From the NCBI GenBank assembly GCA_050943225.1, contig JBMNOT010000002.1:1-35685 (forward strand): a DNA stretch of 35,685 nucleotides, read 5' to 3'. Below, one piece after another: positions 6,318 to 13,874 of this stretch (the first letter of the stretch is position 1; every line of letters starts with the position of its first letter). A program made the translations under genes and the position numbers. The stretch comes from SZUA-584 sp050943225 (GTDB lineage: Bacteria; Bacillota; Clostridia; Christensenellales; SZUA-584). The notes under the pieces were generated by a model, which saw only the letters and a list, made by a program, of their open reading frames with translations, ran no database searches and was not told the origin of the DNA.

Positions 6318-7331
6318 ATGCGACGAATGAGACGACTGACTCCAGAAGGCATGGCGCTGCTCGGCATCGTGCTGTTCGTGCTGCTGGCCGTGCTCTATCC
6401 TGCCATCACGGTGCTCACCCGCGGGGCTCCGCCTACCGCCGGCCAGCCCGGTACCGGTTCACCCGGCTCTCCCGATTTCGAGGTCATTGGAAAGAAGAAG
6501 GAAACCAACCCCACCATCGAGGTATGGCTGGACGGCACGCTGACCGAAATGAAGCTGGAAGACTATCTGATCGGCGTCGTCGCGGCCGAGATGCCCGCCT
6601 CGTTCGAGCTGGAAGCGCTCAAGGCCCAGGCGGTCGCCGCGCGCACCTACACGCTCTACAAGCGGGATCACGGCGGCTGCTCCGCCCACGAAGGCGCGGA
6701 TATCTGCACCAACAGCAACCATTGCCAGGCGTATGTCACAGACGAGGAGATGACCAAAAACTGGGGCAGCAAAAAAGCGGAGTATCTCGTCAAAATCACC
6801 GAAGCCGTCACCTCCACCGCAGGGAAGGCCATCTACTATGAGGGCGAAACAATACAGGTATTCTATTTTGCGTCGGCGGGCGACCGTACCGAGGACAGCG
6901 AGAATGTCTACTCCAAGGCGCTGCCCTACCTTCGGAGCGTGGTGAGCGAAGGGGAAGAAAATTCCTCCCATTACTACGGAAAGGTTACGGTCAGCATCGA
7001 TGATTTCAAAAAGAAGATGAAAAAATTTTCCCCGGGAGTAAGTTTTAACGGCGTCCCGCTGATTGGCGAGATCACGCGCTTTGACAGCGGGCGCGTGCAG
7101 AGCATCCGGATTGGCAGCCAGAGCTTCACCGGCCGCGAGGTGCGCGAGGCATTCTCGCTGAACTCGGCCAATTTCACCATCGAGCAGACGAAAGACAGCA
7201 TCACGTTCCACACGATAGGCTTCGGGCACGGCGTGGGCATGAGCCAGACGGGCGCGAACGCCATGGCCAAAAAAGGCGCAGATTATATCGACATACTCAC
7301 GCATTATTTTACCGGCGTTACTGTCGGTTAA
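6318..7331 (+). CDS. spoIID: Stage II sporulation protein D, lytic transglycosylase
   Basis: SpoIID cleaves glycan strands during engulfment of the forespore, working from the mother-cell membrane with SpoIIM and SpoIIP. The protein has 337 residues: a short basic N-terminus, one membrane anchor (about 12-34), a linker rich in Gly, Pro and Thr, then the catalytic domain. Glu91 in VVAAEMPASFE is the catalytic acid. The zinc-site segment holds His118, Cys121, His124, Cys130, His135 and Cys136. The C-terminal signature is GFGHGVGMSQTGA. The start is ATG after AGGGGGTG. It lies between murA and spoIIQ, the conserved sporulation order. Transcription in the mother cell under sigma-E is expected from the family; I could not recognise a convincing sigma-E promoter in the 41-base gap. 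Confidence 0.95.
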   Translation: MRRMRRLTPEGMALLGIVLFVLLAVLYPAITVLTRGAPPTAGQPGTGSPGSPDFEVIGKKKETNPTIEVWLDGTLTEMKLEDYLIGVVAAEMPASFELEALKAQAVAARTYTLYKRDHGGCSAHEGADICTNSNHCQAYVTDEEMTKNWGSKKAEYLVKITEAVTSTAGKAIYYEGETIQVFYFASAGDRTEDSENVYSKALPYLRSVVSEGEENSSHYYGKVTVSIDDFKKKMKKFSPGVSFNGVPLIGEITRFDSGRVQSIRIGSQSFTGREVREAFSLNSANFTIEQTKDSITFHTIGFGHGVGMSQTGANAMAKKGADYIDILTHYFTGVTVG

Positions 7332-7352
7332 ATACCATATATCATTGTTTTG

Positions 7353-7385
7353 CCTGTCCAAAGCATCTTTTACAGGTATTTTTTT
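7353..7385 (+). terminator. Weak terminator after spoIID
   Basis: CCTGT (7353-7357) and ACAGG (7372-7376) form a 5-bp stem with a 14-base loop, followed by TATTTTTTT. The stem is short, so this is tentative. It would separate mother-cell spoIID transcription from spoIIQ. Confidence 0.4.
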
Positions 7386-7405
7386 ATGCAAAAAAGGGAA
7401 AGATG
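7376..7405 (+). promoter_or_regulatory. spoIIQ: Sigma-F/G-like promoter of spoIIQ
   Basis: GTATT (7376-7380) and GGGAAAGATG (7396-7405) are 15 bases apart. The forespore sigma-F consensus is roughly G-Y-W-T-A, 15 bases, then G-G-N-R-A-N-A-N-T, so each box has one mismatch. The start point would be near 7411, just before the GGAGGTG binding site. Forespore expression of spoIIQ is established in Bacillus; here it is inferred from this match. Confidence 0.5.
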
Positions 7406-7426
7406 AATGCGTGGAGGTGTGAAACA

Positions 7427-8164
7427 ATGAATGAAAAGAACATCAAGGACAAAATCACCAAAAAGATAAACCGCGAGAACGTCAAGGCCTTCCTGAAAAA
7501 GCAGGGGCTTTATGTGCTGATCTTTTTATGCGTAGCTGCTGCGGGCATCATCGCCATCATCGCGTGGCCGCGCGACGACGGCAGCCAGCCGCCGCAGGTC
7601 GGCGAAAACGACCCCGCGTCGGTCATCGGGGATACGTCGCTGGAAGACGAACTGGCCATGCAGACCCCCAAGCCCAGCCCGGCGCCCACAGCCACCGCAA
7701 TGCCGACGCCTTCAGCAACACCAGAGGAGACAGAAAAGGAAAAGCCCAATAAAAGCGGCGGCGGTTCCATCAAGCTGAGAAAGCCGGTGGACGGCAAGAT
7801 CATCAACAGTTTTTCAGGCGACGAGTTGGTGTTCTTCCCGTCTCTCAATACCTGGGCCACCCACAACGGTACGGATATCCAGGCGGATAAAGGCGCGTCG
7901 GTGTCGGCTGCCATGGCCGGTACGGTCATAGAAGCCTACACCAATGAAGCGGATGGCGGCGTGGTGGTCATCAAGCATTCCGACAGCATCGAGACGGTTT
8001 ACGCGGGCCTCGGCGATTTGCTGGTATCCGAAGGGGACAAGGTAAACGCCGGCGATGTGATCGGCACGGTGGGCGAGATACCCAAAGAACTGGACCTGCC
8101 CAGCCACCTGCATTTTGAATACAAGGTGAACGGCGAGTGGAAGGATCCGGCCAAGTTCTTCTAA
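7427..8164 (+). CDS. spoIIQ: Stage II sporulation protein Q, M23 peptidase-like
   Basis: SpoIIQ sits in the forespore membrane, crosses the intermembrane space and binds SpoIIIAH from the mother cell to form the engulfment channel. The protein has 245 residues: a lysine-rich N-terminus, one membrane segment (about 27-47), a linker rich in Pro, Thr and Ala (75-110), and a LytM/M23 domain (about 118-240). The metal ligands His146 and Asp150 (HNGTD) and the HLH pair (His227, His229) are all present. It therefore looks catalytically complete, as in clostridia; the Bacillus protein has a degenerate site. I chose the ATG at 7427 because GGAGGTG precedes it by seven bases; an in-frame ATG eight codons upstream has no such site. 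Confidence 0.9.
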   Translation: MNEKNIKDKITKKINRENVKAFLKKQGLYVLIFLCVAAAGIIAIIAWPRDDGSQPPQVGENDPASVIGDTSLEDELAMQTPKPSPAPTATAMPTPSATPEETEKEKPNKSGGGSIKLRKPVDGKIINSFSGDELVFFPSLNTWATHNGTDIQADKGASVSAAMAGTVIEAYTNEADGGVVVIKHSDSIETVYAGLGDLLVSEGDKVNAGDVIGTVGEIPKELDLPSHLHFEYKVNGEWKDPAKFF

Positions 8165-8187
8165 GCCGTTATTGTCCTGATCATACA

Positions 8188-8219
8188 GTAAACAGGAGCC
8201 CTTAACGGCTCCTGTTTAC
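8188..8219. terminator. Strong hairpin after spoIIQ
   Basis: A perfect 13-bp stem, GTAAACAGGAGCC (8188-8200) and GGCTCCTGTTTAC (8207-8219), with a 6-base loop. It starts 23 bases after the spoIIQ stop. There is no clean T-run, so it may act with the second hairpin downstream or mainly protect the 3' end of the message. Confidence 0.5.
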
Positions 8220-8288
8220 TTGTCGAAAAACCTGCGCTTTTCCGCTAGTTTTGCCCACAAATTGCATTAATACCTATTTACACTCTGA

Positions 8289-8320
8289 AGGAGCTTACCC
8301 AGCTCCTGTTTTATTCTTTA
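8289..8320 (+). terminator. Rho-independent terminator, rightward
   Basis: AGGAGCT (8289-8295), loop TACCC, AGCTCCT (8301-8307), then GTTTTATTCTTTA. It is better formed as a terminator than the larger hairpin 70 bases before it, with which it shares the core AGGAGC/GCTCCTGTTT. It ends the murA-spoIID-spoIIQ side before the convergent zinc-ribbon gene. Confidence 0.65.
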
Positions 8321-8342
8321 ATGACTAAAGCGGAATTGTTTT

Positions 8343-9341
8343 TTACTCAGGGTTGGTCGTGGGTATCGGCGGTTCGGGCGTCGCTTCAGGGCTGGGATTG
8401 GGCATCTCCGCAGTCACAGTTGCCGCCGGAGGCTCAGTTGTTGCGGCCGCAGGTACGCTGCGGCCCCTGCCAAGCAGCAGCACGCCCAGTACCACCAGCG
8501 TTATCACCAGCAGCGATGCCACCGTGACAATGGCGGCAATCATGCCGCGCGTCATCCTGTCGGGCTCATCCGGTTCGTCGTCATGCTCCTCGTCGTCCAG
8601 GTCCACCGGTATGCGCGACGGCACGGGCTCCTCCGCTCTCCGGTACCTGTCCGCCCTGACGCGCGCCACACGGACGCGCACCTCCCGGCTCCGGTCGGCC
8701 CGTGTCTCAGCATGCCTCGGCGCTTCTTCCTCCTCTGCATATCCCGGCAGCTCGATCTCTATCGACTCAGGCGGCATCTCGTCCTGAGCCGCAGCCAAAT
8801 CCGGCTGTTCTTCTGCGGCAGGCGCCGTATCCGGCTCGCTTTCCTCCGCTGCCGCCGTATATTCCTGCGGCTCGCTTTCCACGGCGGGCGCCGGCTCGTC
8901 CGCAGCCTCCTCAAACACAAACCGCAGTCCGCCGTCTTGCTCAGGCTCATCCTGATATGCCAGGCCGCCCTGCGCCCCGTCGGCTGTTTCGGGCATATCC
9001 TCCGCCGCTATCGTGTCGTCGGTATGCTCCTGTTCGTCGCTGACGACCATTTGGGGCTTCCTGCGCGCGAACACGCCACGCCGCACCGGCTCAGCTTCCT
9101 CCGGCTCATCCTGTTCCATGTCCGCGGGCTCAGGGCTGTCTTCTCCCGCGTCATATGCATACTCCGGCTCGTCATAGCTTTCCCGCTGCTGCTTCCTGCG
9201 CCCAAAAAGCGGCCTTTTGCGTTTCGCGGGAGCCGGCTCGTCGTCCGGTACCGGCTCCAAATGAAGCAGGCTGGCTTCGCACTCCGCGCATACGTAGGCG
9301 TCGTTACGGTTGCGCGCACCGCATTCCTCACAAATGATCAT
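8343..9341 (-). CDS. Zinc-ribbon, acidic low-complexity, single-pass membrane protein of unknown function
   Basis: No family is recognised for the whole 332-residue protein. It opens with a zinc ribbon (Cys4, Cys7, Cys18, Cys21: CEECGARN and CAEC), then about 230 residues of mostly Glu, Asp, Ala and Pro that should be disordered. These contain two basic islands, FGRRKQQ and FARRKPQ, and an Arg-rich patch around 217-240. One membrane helix (about 266-291) follows, with a 41-residue Pro/Thr tail. By the positive-inside rule the zinc ribbon and acidic part are cytoplasmic and the tail outside. The start is ATG after GGAGG. It lies 78 bases after serS with no clear terminator between, so it may be cotranscribed. 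The architecture suggests a scaffold or sensor, which is only a guess. Confidence 0.75.
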   Translation of the reverse strand: MIICEECGARNRNDAYVCAECEASLLHLEPVPDDEPAPAKRKRPLFGRRKQQRESYDEPEYAYDAGEDSPEPADMEQDEPEEAEPVRRGVFARRKPQMVVSDEQEHTDDTIAAEDMPETADGAQGGLAYQDEPEQDGGLRFVFEEAADEPAPAVESEPQEYTAAAEESEPDTAPAAEEQPDLAAAQDEMPPESIEIELPGYAEEEEAPRHAETRADRSREVRVRVARVRADRYRRAEEPVPSRIPVDLDDEEHDDEPDEPDRMTRGMIAAIVTVASLLVITLVVLGVLLLGRGRSVPAAATTEPPAATVTAEMPNPSPEATPEPPIPTTNPE

Positions 9342-9419
9342 GGTCGCCTCCGGTCAGAAATATGCCCAATACCCCATTACGACCCCAAAAGCTATTGCTT
9401 CGGGAGGCTCATAAACAAT

Positions 9420-10682
9420 CTATTCGATTACGTTGGTCTTCATATACGGACGCAGCGCCTCCGGCACTTCCACGCTGCCGTCGGACCGCTGGAAGTTCTC
9501 CAGTATCGCCGCCACCGTCCGGCCCACCGCCACGCCGCTGCCGTTCAGCGTGTGCACAAACTCGGGCTTTTTGCCCGGCTCCGGGCGGTATTTGATATTG
9601 GCGCGCCGCGCCTGGAAGTCCAGGAAGTTGGAGCAGGACGAAATCTCTACATACCGGCCGTAGCTCGGCATCCACACCTCTAGGTCATACGTCTTCGCGG
9701 ACGAGAAACCGAGGTCGCCGGTGCACAGCTGCACCACGCGGTACGGCAGGCCCAGCCGCTGAAGCACCTTCTCGGCGTCGTTTGTCAGCGACTCTAATTC
9801 CGCGGCGGAATCCTCGGGCCGCACAAACTTGACCAGCTCCACCTTGTTAAACTGGTGCTGGCGTATCAGCCCGCGCGTATCACGGCCCGCGCTGCCCGCC
9901 TCCGCCCTAAAGCACGCGCTGTACGCGGTATGATACACCGGCAGCTTGTCCATGATGGTCTCGCGGTACATGTTGGTCACAGGCACTTCCGCCGTGGGTA
10001 TCAGGAAATAATCCATGTTCCGCACGGCAAACGCGTCCTCCTCAAACTTGGGCAGCTGCCCGGTACCCACCATCGAACTGCGGCTCACCATATACGGCGG
10101 GAAAACTTCGGTATACGGCCCTTCCAGCGTGTGCAAATCCAGCATGAAGCTGATCAGCGCGCGTTCCAGCCGGCTTCCCAGCCCTTTGTAGAACACGAAC
10201 CGCGCGCCCGTCACCCGAGCCGCCATCTCGAAATCCAGTATGCCCAGCGCCGTGCCGATATCCCAGTGGGCCTTGGGCTCAAAGTCAAACTGCCGGGGCT
10301 CGCCCCAGCGCCGGACCTCCTTGTTGTCCTTGTCGCTCTCCCCTACCGGCACGTCGGGCAGCGGCACATTGGGCGTGCTCAGCAGTATCGCCGTTATCTC
10401 GTCGTCAATGGCGGCAAGCTCCGCGTCGATGCGCTTGGTCTCCTCCGAGACCCGCTTCATCTCCTCCATCAGCGCGGTGGTATCCTCGCCCGCCTTCATC
10501 ATCGCGGGGATCTTTTTGGAAACCTCGTTGCGCTGAGCTTTTAAGCTCTCGGTCTTCACAATAAGCTCGCGCCGTTTCTCATCCAGCGCCAATACTTTTT
10601 CCACCACGCCGGTAACGCCGCGGCTTTCCAGCCCCGCCTTCACTTCTTCCGGGTTTGTCCGAATCCTTTTGATGTCCAGCAT
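9420..10682 (-). CDS. serS: Seryl-tRNA synthetase
   Basis: A class II synthetase that charges tRNA-Ser (and tRNA-Sec if present) with serine in the cytosol. Its 420 residues match the usual length. The N-terminal domain (about 1-105) is the long antiparallel coiled coil that grips the tRNA long arm. The catalytic core shows TAEVPVTNMYR, the motif 2 region FRAEAGSAGRDTRG, and motif 3 with NGSGVAVGRTVAAILEN. The start is ATG with GAGGGTGG just upstream. It has its own predicted promoter about 30 bases upstream, leaving no room for a T-box leader. It may be cotranscribed with the downstream zinc-ribbon gene. Confidence 0.97.
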   Translation of the reverse strand: MLDIKRIRTNPEEVKAGLESRGVTGVVEKVLALDEKRRELIVKTESLKAQRNEVSKKIPAMMKAGEDTTALMEEMKRVSEETKRIDAELAAIDDEITAILLSTPNVPLPDVPVGESDKDNKEVRRWGEPRQFDFEPKAHWDIGTALGILDFEMAARVTGARFVFYKGLGSRLERALISFMLDLHTLEGPYTEVFPPYMVSRSSMVGTGQLPKFEEDAFAVRNMDYFLIPTAEVPVTNMYRETIMDKLPVYHTAYSACFRAEAGSAGRDTRGLIRQHQFNKVELVKFVRPEDSAAELESLTNDAEKVLQRLGLPYRVVQLCTGDLGFSSAKTYDLEVWMPSYGRYVEISSCSNFLDFQARRANIKYRPEPGKKPEFVHTLNGSGVAVGRTVAAILENFQRSDGSVEVPEALRPYMKTNVIE

Positions 10683-10712
10683 AAGTCCACCCTCTTTTCC
10701 AATCTAACTGGT

Positions 10713-10741
10713 ATTATCGCACAATTTACCGAACCGGGCAA
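10713..10741 (-). promoter_or_regulatory. serS: Predicted serS promoter
   Basis: On the minus strand, TTGCCC (10741-10736) and GATAAT (10718-10713) are 17 bases apart. The leader to the serS ATG would be about 25 nt. Confidence 0.65.
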
Positions 10742-10803
10742 CGCCTTTGCCGTTTTTTTGACGGCGAATGCTCTGCCGCCGTATGCGCTTTACATTCATG
10801 CAG

Positions 10804-10836
10804 AAAAAAGAACGCCGCTAGCTTTTCGGCGGCGTT
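10804..10836 (-). terminator. Rho-independent terminator after the EIIC gene
   Basis: Read leftward: AACGCCGC (10836-10829), a 10-base loop, GCGGCGTT (10818-10811), then CTTTTTT. It is an 8-bp GC-rich stem with a T-run starting 7 bases past the EIIC stop. It separates that gene from serS. Confidence 0.85.
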
Positions 10837-10842
10837 TAATAG

Positions 10843-11955
10843 CTATGACGGCAGCAGCATGTCTCCCGGTTTGATCCATCCCTTTTTGCGCATGAATTCG
10901 CTGAACAGCAGCGTTAGCAGCGCCGGCGCGATAAAATGCAGCCCGATCACGATGATAAGCAGCGTCCAGAAATCGTACACGCCCGCCATTGCCGTAAACG
11001 TGCCCACCTGCCCCACCAGGCCGGAGGTGCCCATGCCTGCGCCCAGCGGGATATTGGTCATGCGGAACACCAGCGTGGATATCGGCCCCAGTATCGCGCT
11101 GGCCAGAGTCGGCGGAATCCAGATCTGCGGATGCCGCACGATGTTGGGCACCTGCAGCATGGACGTGCCCAGCCCCTGCGCAATCAGGCCGCCCCATCTG
11201 TTCTCGCGGAAGCTCGCCACCGCAAACCCCACCATCTGCGCACAGCAGCCCACTGTGGCCGCGCCCGCCGCCAGGCCGGAAAGGTTCAGCATGATGGCCA
11301 GCGCCGCGCTGGAGATGGGCGCCGTCAGCACCATGCCCATCACCACCGACACCACAATGCCCATAAAGAGCGGCTGCAGTTCGGTCGCCCGCATGATGAG
11401 CTGTCCCAAAGACGTCATCAGCGCGCTCACCGCCGGCCCCACCAGCCATCCGGCCACACAGCCGGTCAGTATCGTCACGATGGGCGATAATATGATGTCG
11501 ATCTTGGTGCGCCCGGCCACCAGCTTGGCAAACTCCGCGCCCACCAGCGCTGCGATATAGCAGCCCACCGGGCCGCCCAGCATATAGCCGTACGCGCCAG
11601 TCACAGCGGACGAGAACATCACGAGCGGCTTGGCTTTAAGCCCCCAGGCCACCGCCACGCCGATTGCCGCGCCCACCACGGGCGACGACGACCCGATCAG
11701 GTACTTGAACACTTCGATAAACTCAAGGCCAGTCGCCTGTCCGGACGTCAGCAGCTGTACGCAATCGCCAAAGCGCTGCAGCGTCACCGTACCGGAAACC
11801 TCCGGCCAAATCAGGTTGATGATCTGCGTCATAATAAGGCCGATGATCAGCGAAGAAAACAGGCCCAGCGCCATCGCGCCCAGCGCATCGATGAAGTACC
11901 GCTTGGAATGCTTTTTAATGAAGTCCCAAAAGCTTAATTTTTCGCGTTTTTCCAT
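10843..11955 (-). CDS. PTS EIIC-type sugar permease (PTS_EIIC_2 family)
   Basis: This is a 370-residue polytopic membrane protein with about ten hydrophobic segments and many Gly/Ala-rich loops such as GAYGYMLGGPVGCY and NIPLGAGMGTSGLVGQ. The fold and motifs match the small PTS_EIIC_2 family, which is found in Firmicutes as lone IIC proteins. No EIIA or EIIB gene is nearby, so either shared EII domains serve it or it is not a true PTS transporter. The substrate is unknown. I chose the ATG at 11955 (MEKREKLSFWDF) because GGAGGG lies six bases before it; the open frame runs 36 codons further upstream without a ribosome binding site. It is transcribed alone, with terminators before and after it. 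Confidence 0.8.
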   Translation of the reverse strand: MEKREKLSFWDFIKKHSKRYFIDALGAMALGLFSSLIIGLIMTQIINLIWPEVSGTVTLQRFGDCVQLLTSGQATGLEFIEVFKYLIGSSSPVVGAAIGVAVAWGLKAKPLVMFSSAVTGAYGYMLGGPVGCYIAALVGAEFAKLVAGRTKIDIILSPIVTILTGCVAGWLVGPAVSALMTSLGQLIMRATELQPLFMGIVVSVVMGMVLTAPISSAALAIMLNLSGLAAGAATVGCCAQMVGFAVASFRENRWGGLIAQGLGTSMLQVPNIVRHPQIWIPPTLASAILGPISTLVFRMTNIPLGAGMGTSGLVGQVGTFTAMAGVYDFWTLLIIVIGLHFIAPALLTLLFSEFMRKKGWIKPGDMLLPS

Positions 11956-12082
11956 AAAATTCCCTCCGTTTTCATGTGCGCAAAGAAACCCGTGCGGTTT
12001 TTTGTTCAATTCACAGGCCCCTGCACTAGTATTTTGGCTGGAGGAGCGTCTCCTCATCGCCATGTGGTTTGGTATATATATG

Positions 12083-12110
12083 AAAAACGCTCGTAAGCGG
12101 GATTGCTTAC
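12083..12110 (-). terminator. Terminator overlapping the argS stop codon
   Basis: Read leftward: GTAAGC (12110-12105), loop AATCCC, GCTTAC (12098-12093), GAGCG, then TTTTT. The 6-bp stem includes the argS TAA. The T-run begins a few bases after the stem, so strength is moderate. Confidence 0.55.
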
Positions 12111-13801
12111 ATCCTCTCCGGCGCGCCCACGCCGATGAGATACAGGCCCGTTTTCAGCACCTGTTTCACGCAGGCCGCCAGCATCAGCCGCGCAGCCGTC
12201 TTGGCCTCATCTTCGTCGATGATGCGGTGTTCGTAGTAGAAACGGTTCATCGCCTTGGCGAGCTCGATGATGTGCCGCGTAATCAGGTACGGCTCGTTCT
12301 TCTCGCACGCCCGCGCGACGGAATCCGGGAAGCTGTACAGCAGCTTGGCTGTCGCGAACGCCTCGGCGTTGTCCAGCGTGGTGTAATCCTTGTCCGCCGC
12401 CGCCCAGTCGAAATCCTCCCGGCGCAGCAGGCTGGCGCAGCGCGCGTGGGTATACTGCACATACGGGCCCGTCTCGCCGTCGAAGTTCAGCACGCGGTCA
12501 AACGAGAACGTGATGTCCTTGATGCGCGCGGACGATAAAGTATCAAACACCACCGCGCCGATGCCCACCGTCTGGGCCACCTCTTCCTTGTTCTCCAGCC
12601 CGGGCGACTTCTCCTCGATGATGGACAGCGTCTTTTCCACCGCCTTGTCCAGCACGTCCTTAAGCAGCACTACCTTGCCCTTGCGCGTGGACAGCGTGCC
12701 GTCCTCCAGCGACACCATGCCGAAAGCGACGTGCTCCAAATCCTTCGCCCACTCATAGCCCATCAGCTCGATGACCTTGAACACCTGCTTAAAGTGCAGG
12801 TTCTGCTGGTAAGCCACAACATAGAGGCATTTATGGAAATCATACGTCTTCTTGCGGTAGAAAGCCGCCGCGAGGTCGCGCGTGGAATACAGCGTCGCCC
12901 CGTCGGACTTGAGCACTATGCAGGGCGGCAAATCGTCGCCCAGGCGCACCACGTACGCGCCCTCCGAGAACTCCAGCAGCCCTTTTTCCCTCAGCTCGTC
13001 AATCACAGGCTGCATTTTGTCGTTGTAGAAGCTCTCGCCGGCGTAGCTATCGAAATGCACGCCCAGAAGGTCGTATATGTTGCCGACCTCTTTTAATGTC
13101 AGCTCCTTAAACCAGTTGAACATCGACAGCGCCTCTTCGTCGCCGTCCTCTATTTTCTTGAACCACAGGCGGGCCTGCTCGTCCAGATTTGGGTCCTTCT
13201 CGGCCTCTTCATGGAACTTCACGTACAGCTCCAGCATCGCGGTGATGGATCGCGCCTCGATGTCCTCCTTGCTGCCCCATAGCTTATAAGCCACGATCAG
13301 CTTTCCGAACTGCGTCCCCCAGTCGCCCAGATGGTTGATGCCCACCGGCTTGTATCCCAGAAAGCCGTATATGCGGTACAGCGCGTTGCCTATGACCGTG
13401 GTCGACAGGTGCCCGATGTGAAACGGCTTGGCGATGTTGATGGACGAATAGTCGATGCACACCACGCGCCCCGCGCCCTTGTCGCTGCCGCCGTAAGCGT
13501 CGCCCTGCTGGAAAACGTTTTCCAATGCCTGTTTGGCCAGCGCGACGCGGTCCAGAAAGAAATTGATATACGCGCCCACCACGCGCACTTCGGATATAAA
13601 ATCCGGCTTTACCAGCTTGCCGCCGATCTCCGCCGCGATGGCAGGCGGCGCCTTGCGCAGCGTTTTGGCCAGCTTAAAGCAGGGGAAGGCGTAGTCCCCC
13701 AGGGTCTCATCCGCGGGAACCTCTATCCAGGATGCTATTTCCTCCGCCGCCAGGCCCGCCGCGTCCGCGATGGCCTGCGCCAATAATTTGCTGTAGTCCA
13801 T
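12107..13801 (-). CDS. argS: Arginyl-tRNA synthetase
   Basis: A class I synthetase that charges tRNA-Arg, 564 residues, close to the family norm. The order is an N-terminal ArgRS-specific domain (about 1-110), a Rossmann core with HIGH at 128-131 in AKPFHIGHLSTTVIG, LSTRKGKVV in place of the KMSKS loop, and a C-terminal helical anticodon-binding DALR domain ending near GLYLIGVGAPERM. The start is ATG, with AGGA five bases upstream. It has its own sigma-A-like promoter and a leader of only about 25 nt, so no T-box is possible. It is flanked by a DUF218 gene upstream and a lone EIIC gene downstream, with no evident functional link. Confidence 0.97.
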   Translation of the reverse strand: MDYSKLLAQAIADAAGLAAEEIASWIEVPADETLGDYAFPCFKLAKTLRKAPPAIAAEIGGKLVKPDFISEVRVVGAYINFFLDRVALAKQALENVFQQGDAYGGSDKGAGRVVCIDYSSINIAKPFHIGHLSTTVIGNALYRIYGFLGYKPVGINHLGDWGTQFGKLIVAYKLWGSKEDIEARSITAMLELYVKFHEEAEKDPNLDEQARLWFKKIEDGDEEALSMFNWFKELTLKEVGNIYDLLGVHFDSYAGESFYNDKMQPVIDELREKGLLEFSEGAYVVRLGDDLPPCIVLKSDGATLYSTRDLAAAFYRKKTYDFHKCLYVVAYQQNLHFKQVFKVIELMGYEWAKDLEHVAFGMVSLEDGTLSTRKGKVVLLKDVLDKAVEKTLSIIEEKSPGLENKEEVAQTVGIGAVVFDTLSSARIKDITFSFDRVLNFDGETGPYVQYTHARCASLLRREDFDWAAADKDYTTLDNAEAFATAKLLYSFPDSVARACEKNEPYLITRHIIELAKAMNRFYYEHRIIDEDEAKTAARLMLAACVKQVLKTGLYLIGVGAPERM

Positions 13802-13832
13802 GATGTCCTGCTTTCAAATCATATTATCAGAA

Positions 13833-13861
13833 AATATACCACACCAATAAATGATTATCAA
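13833..13861 (-). promoter_or_regulatory. argS: Predicted argS promoter
   Basis: On the minus strand, TTGATA (13861-13856) and TATATT (13838-13833) are 17 bases apart. It lies in the 73-base gap after the DUF218 gene. Confidence 0.7.
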
Positions 13862-13874
13862 TGCCTGCCCCGGC

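Noticed and set aside
10683..10842. T-box riboswitch before serS or argS
   Set aside because: The predicted promoters leave leaders of about 25 nt, and no T-box sequence or long leader with a terminator/antiterminator is present.
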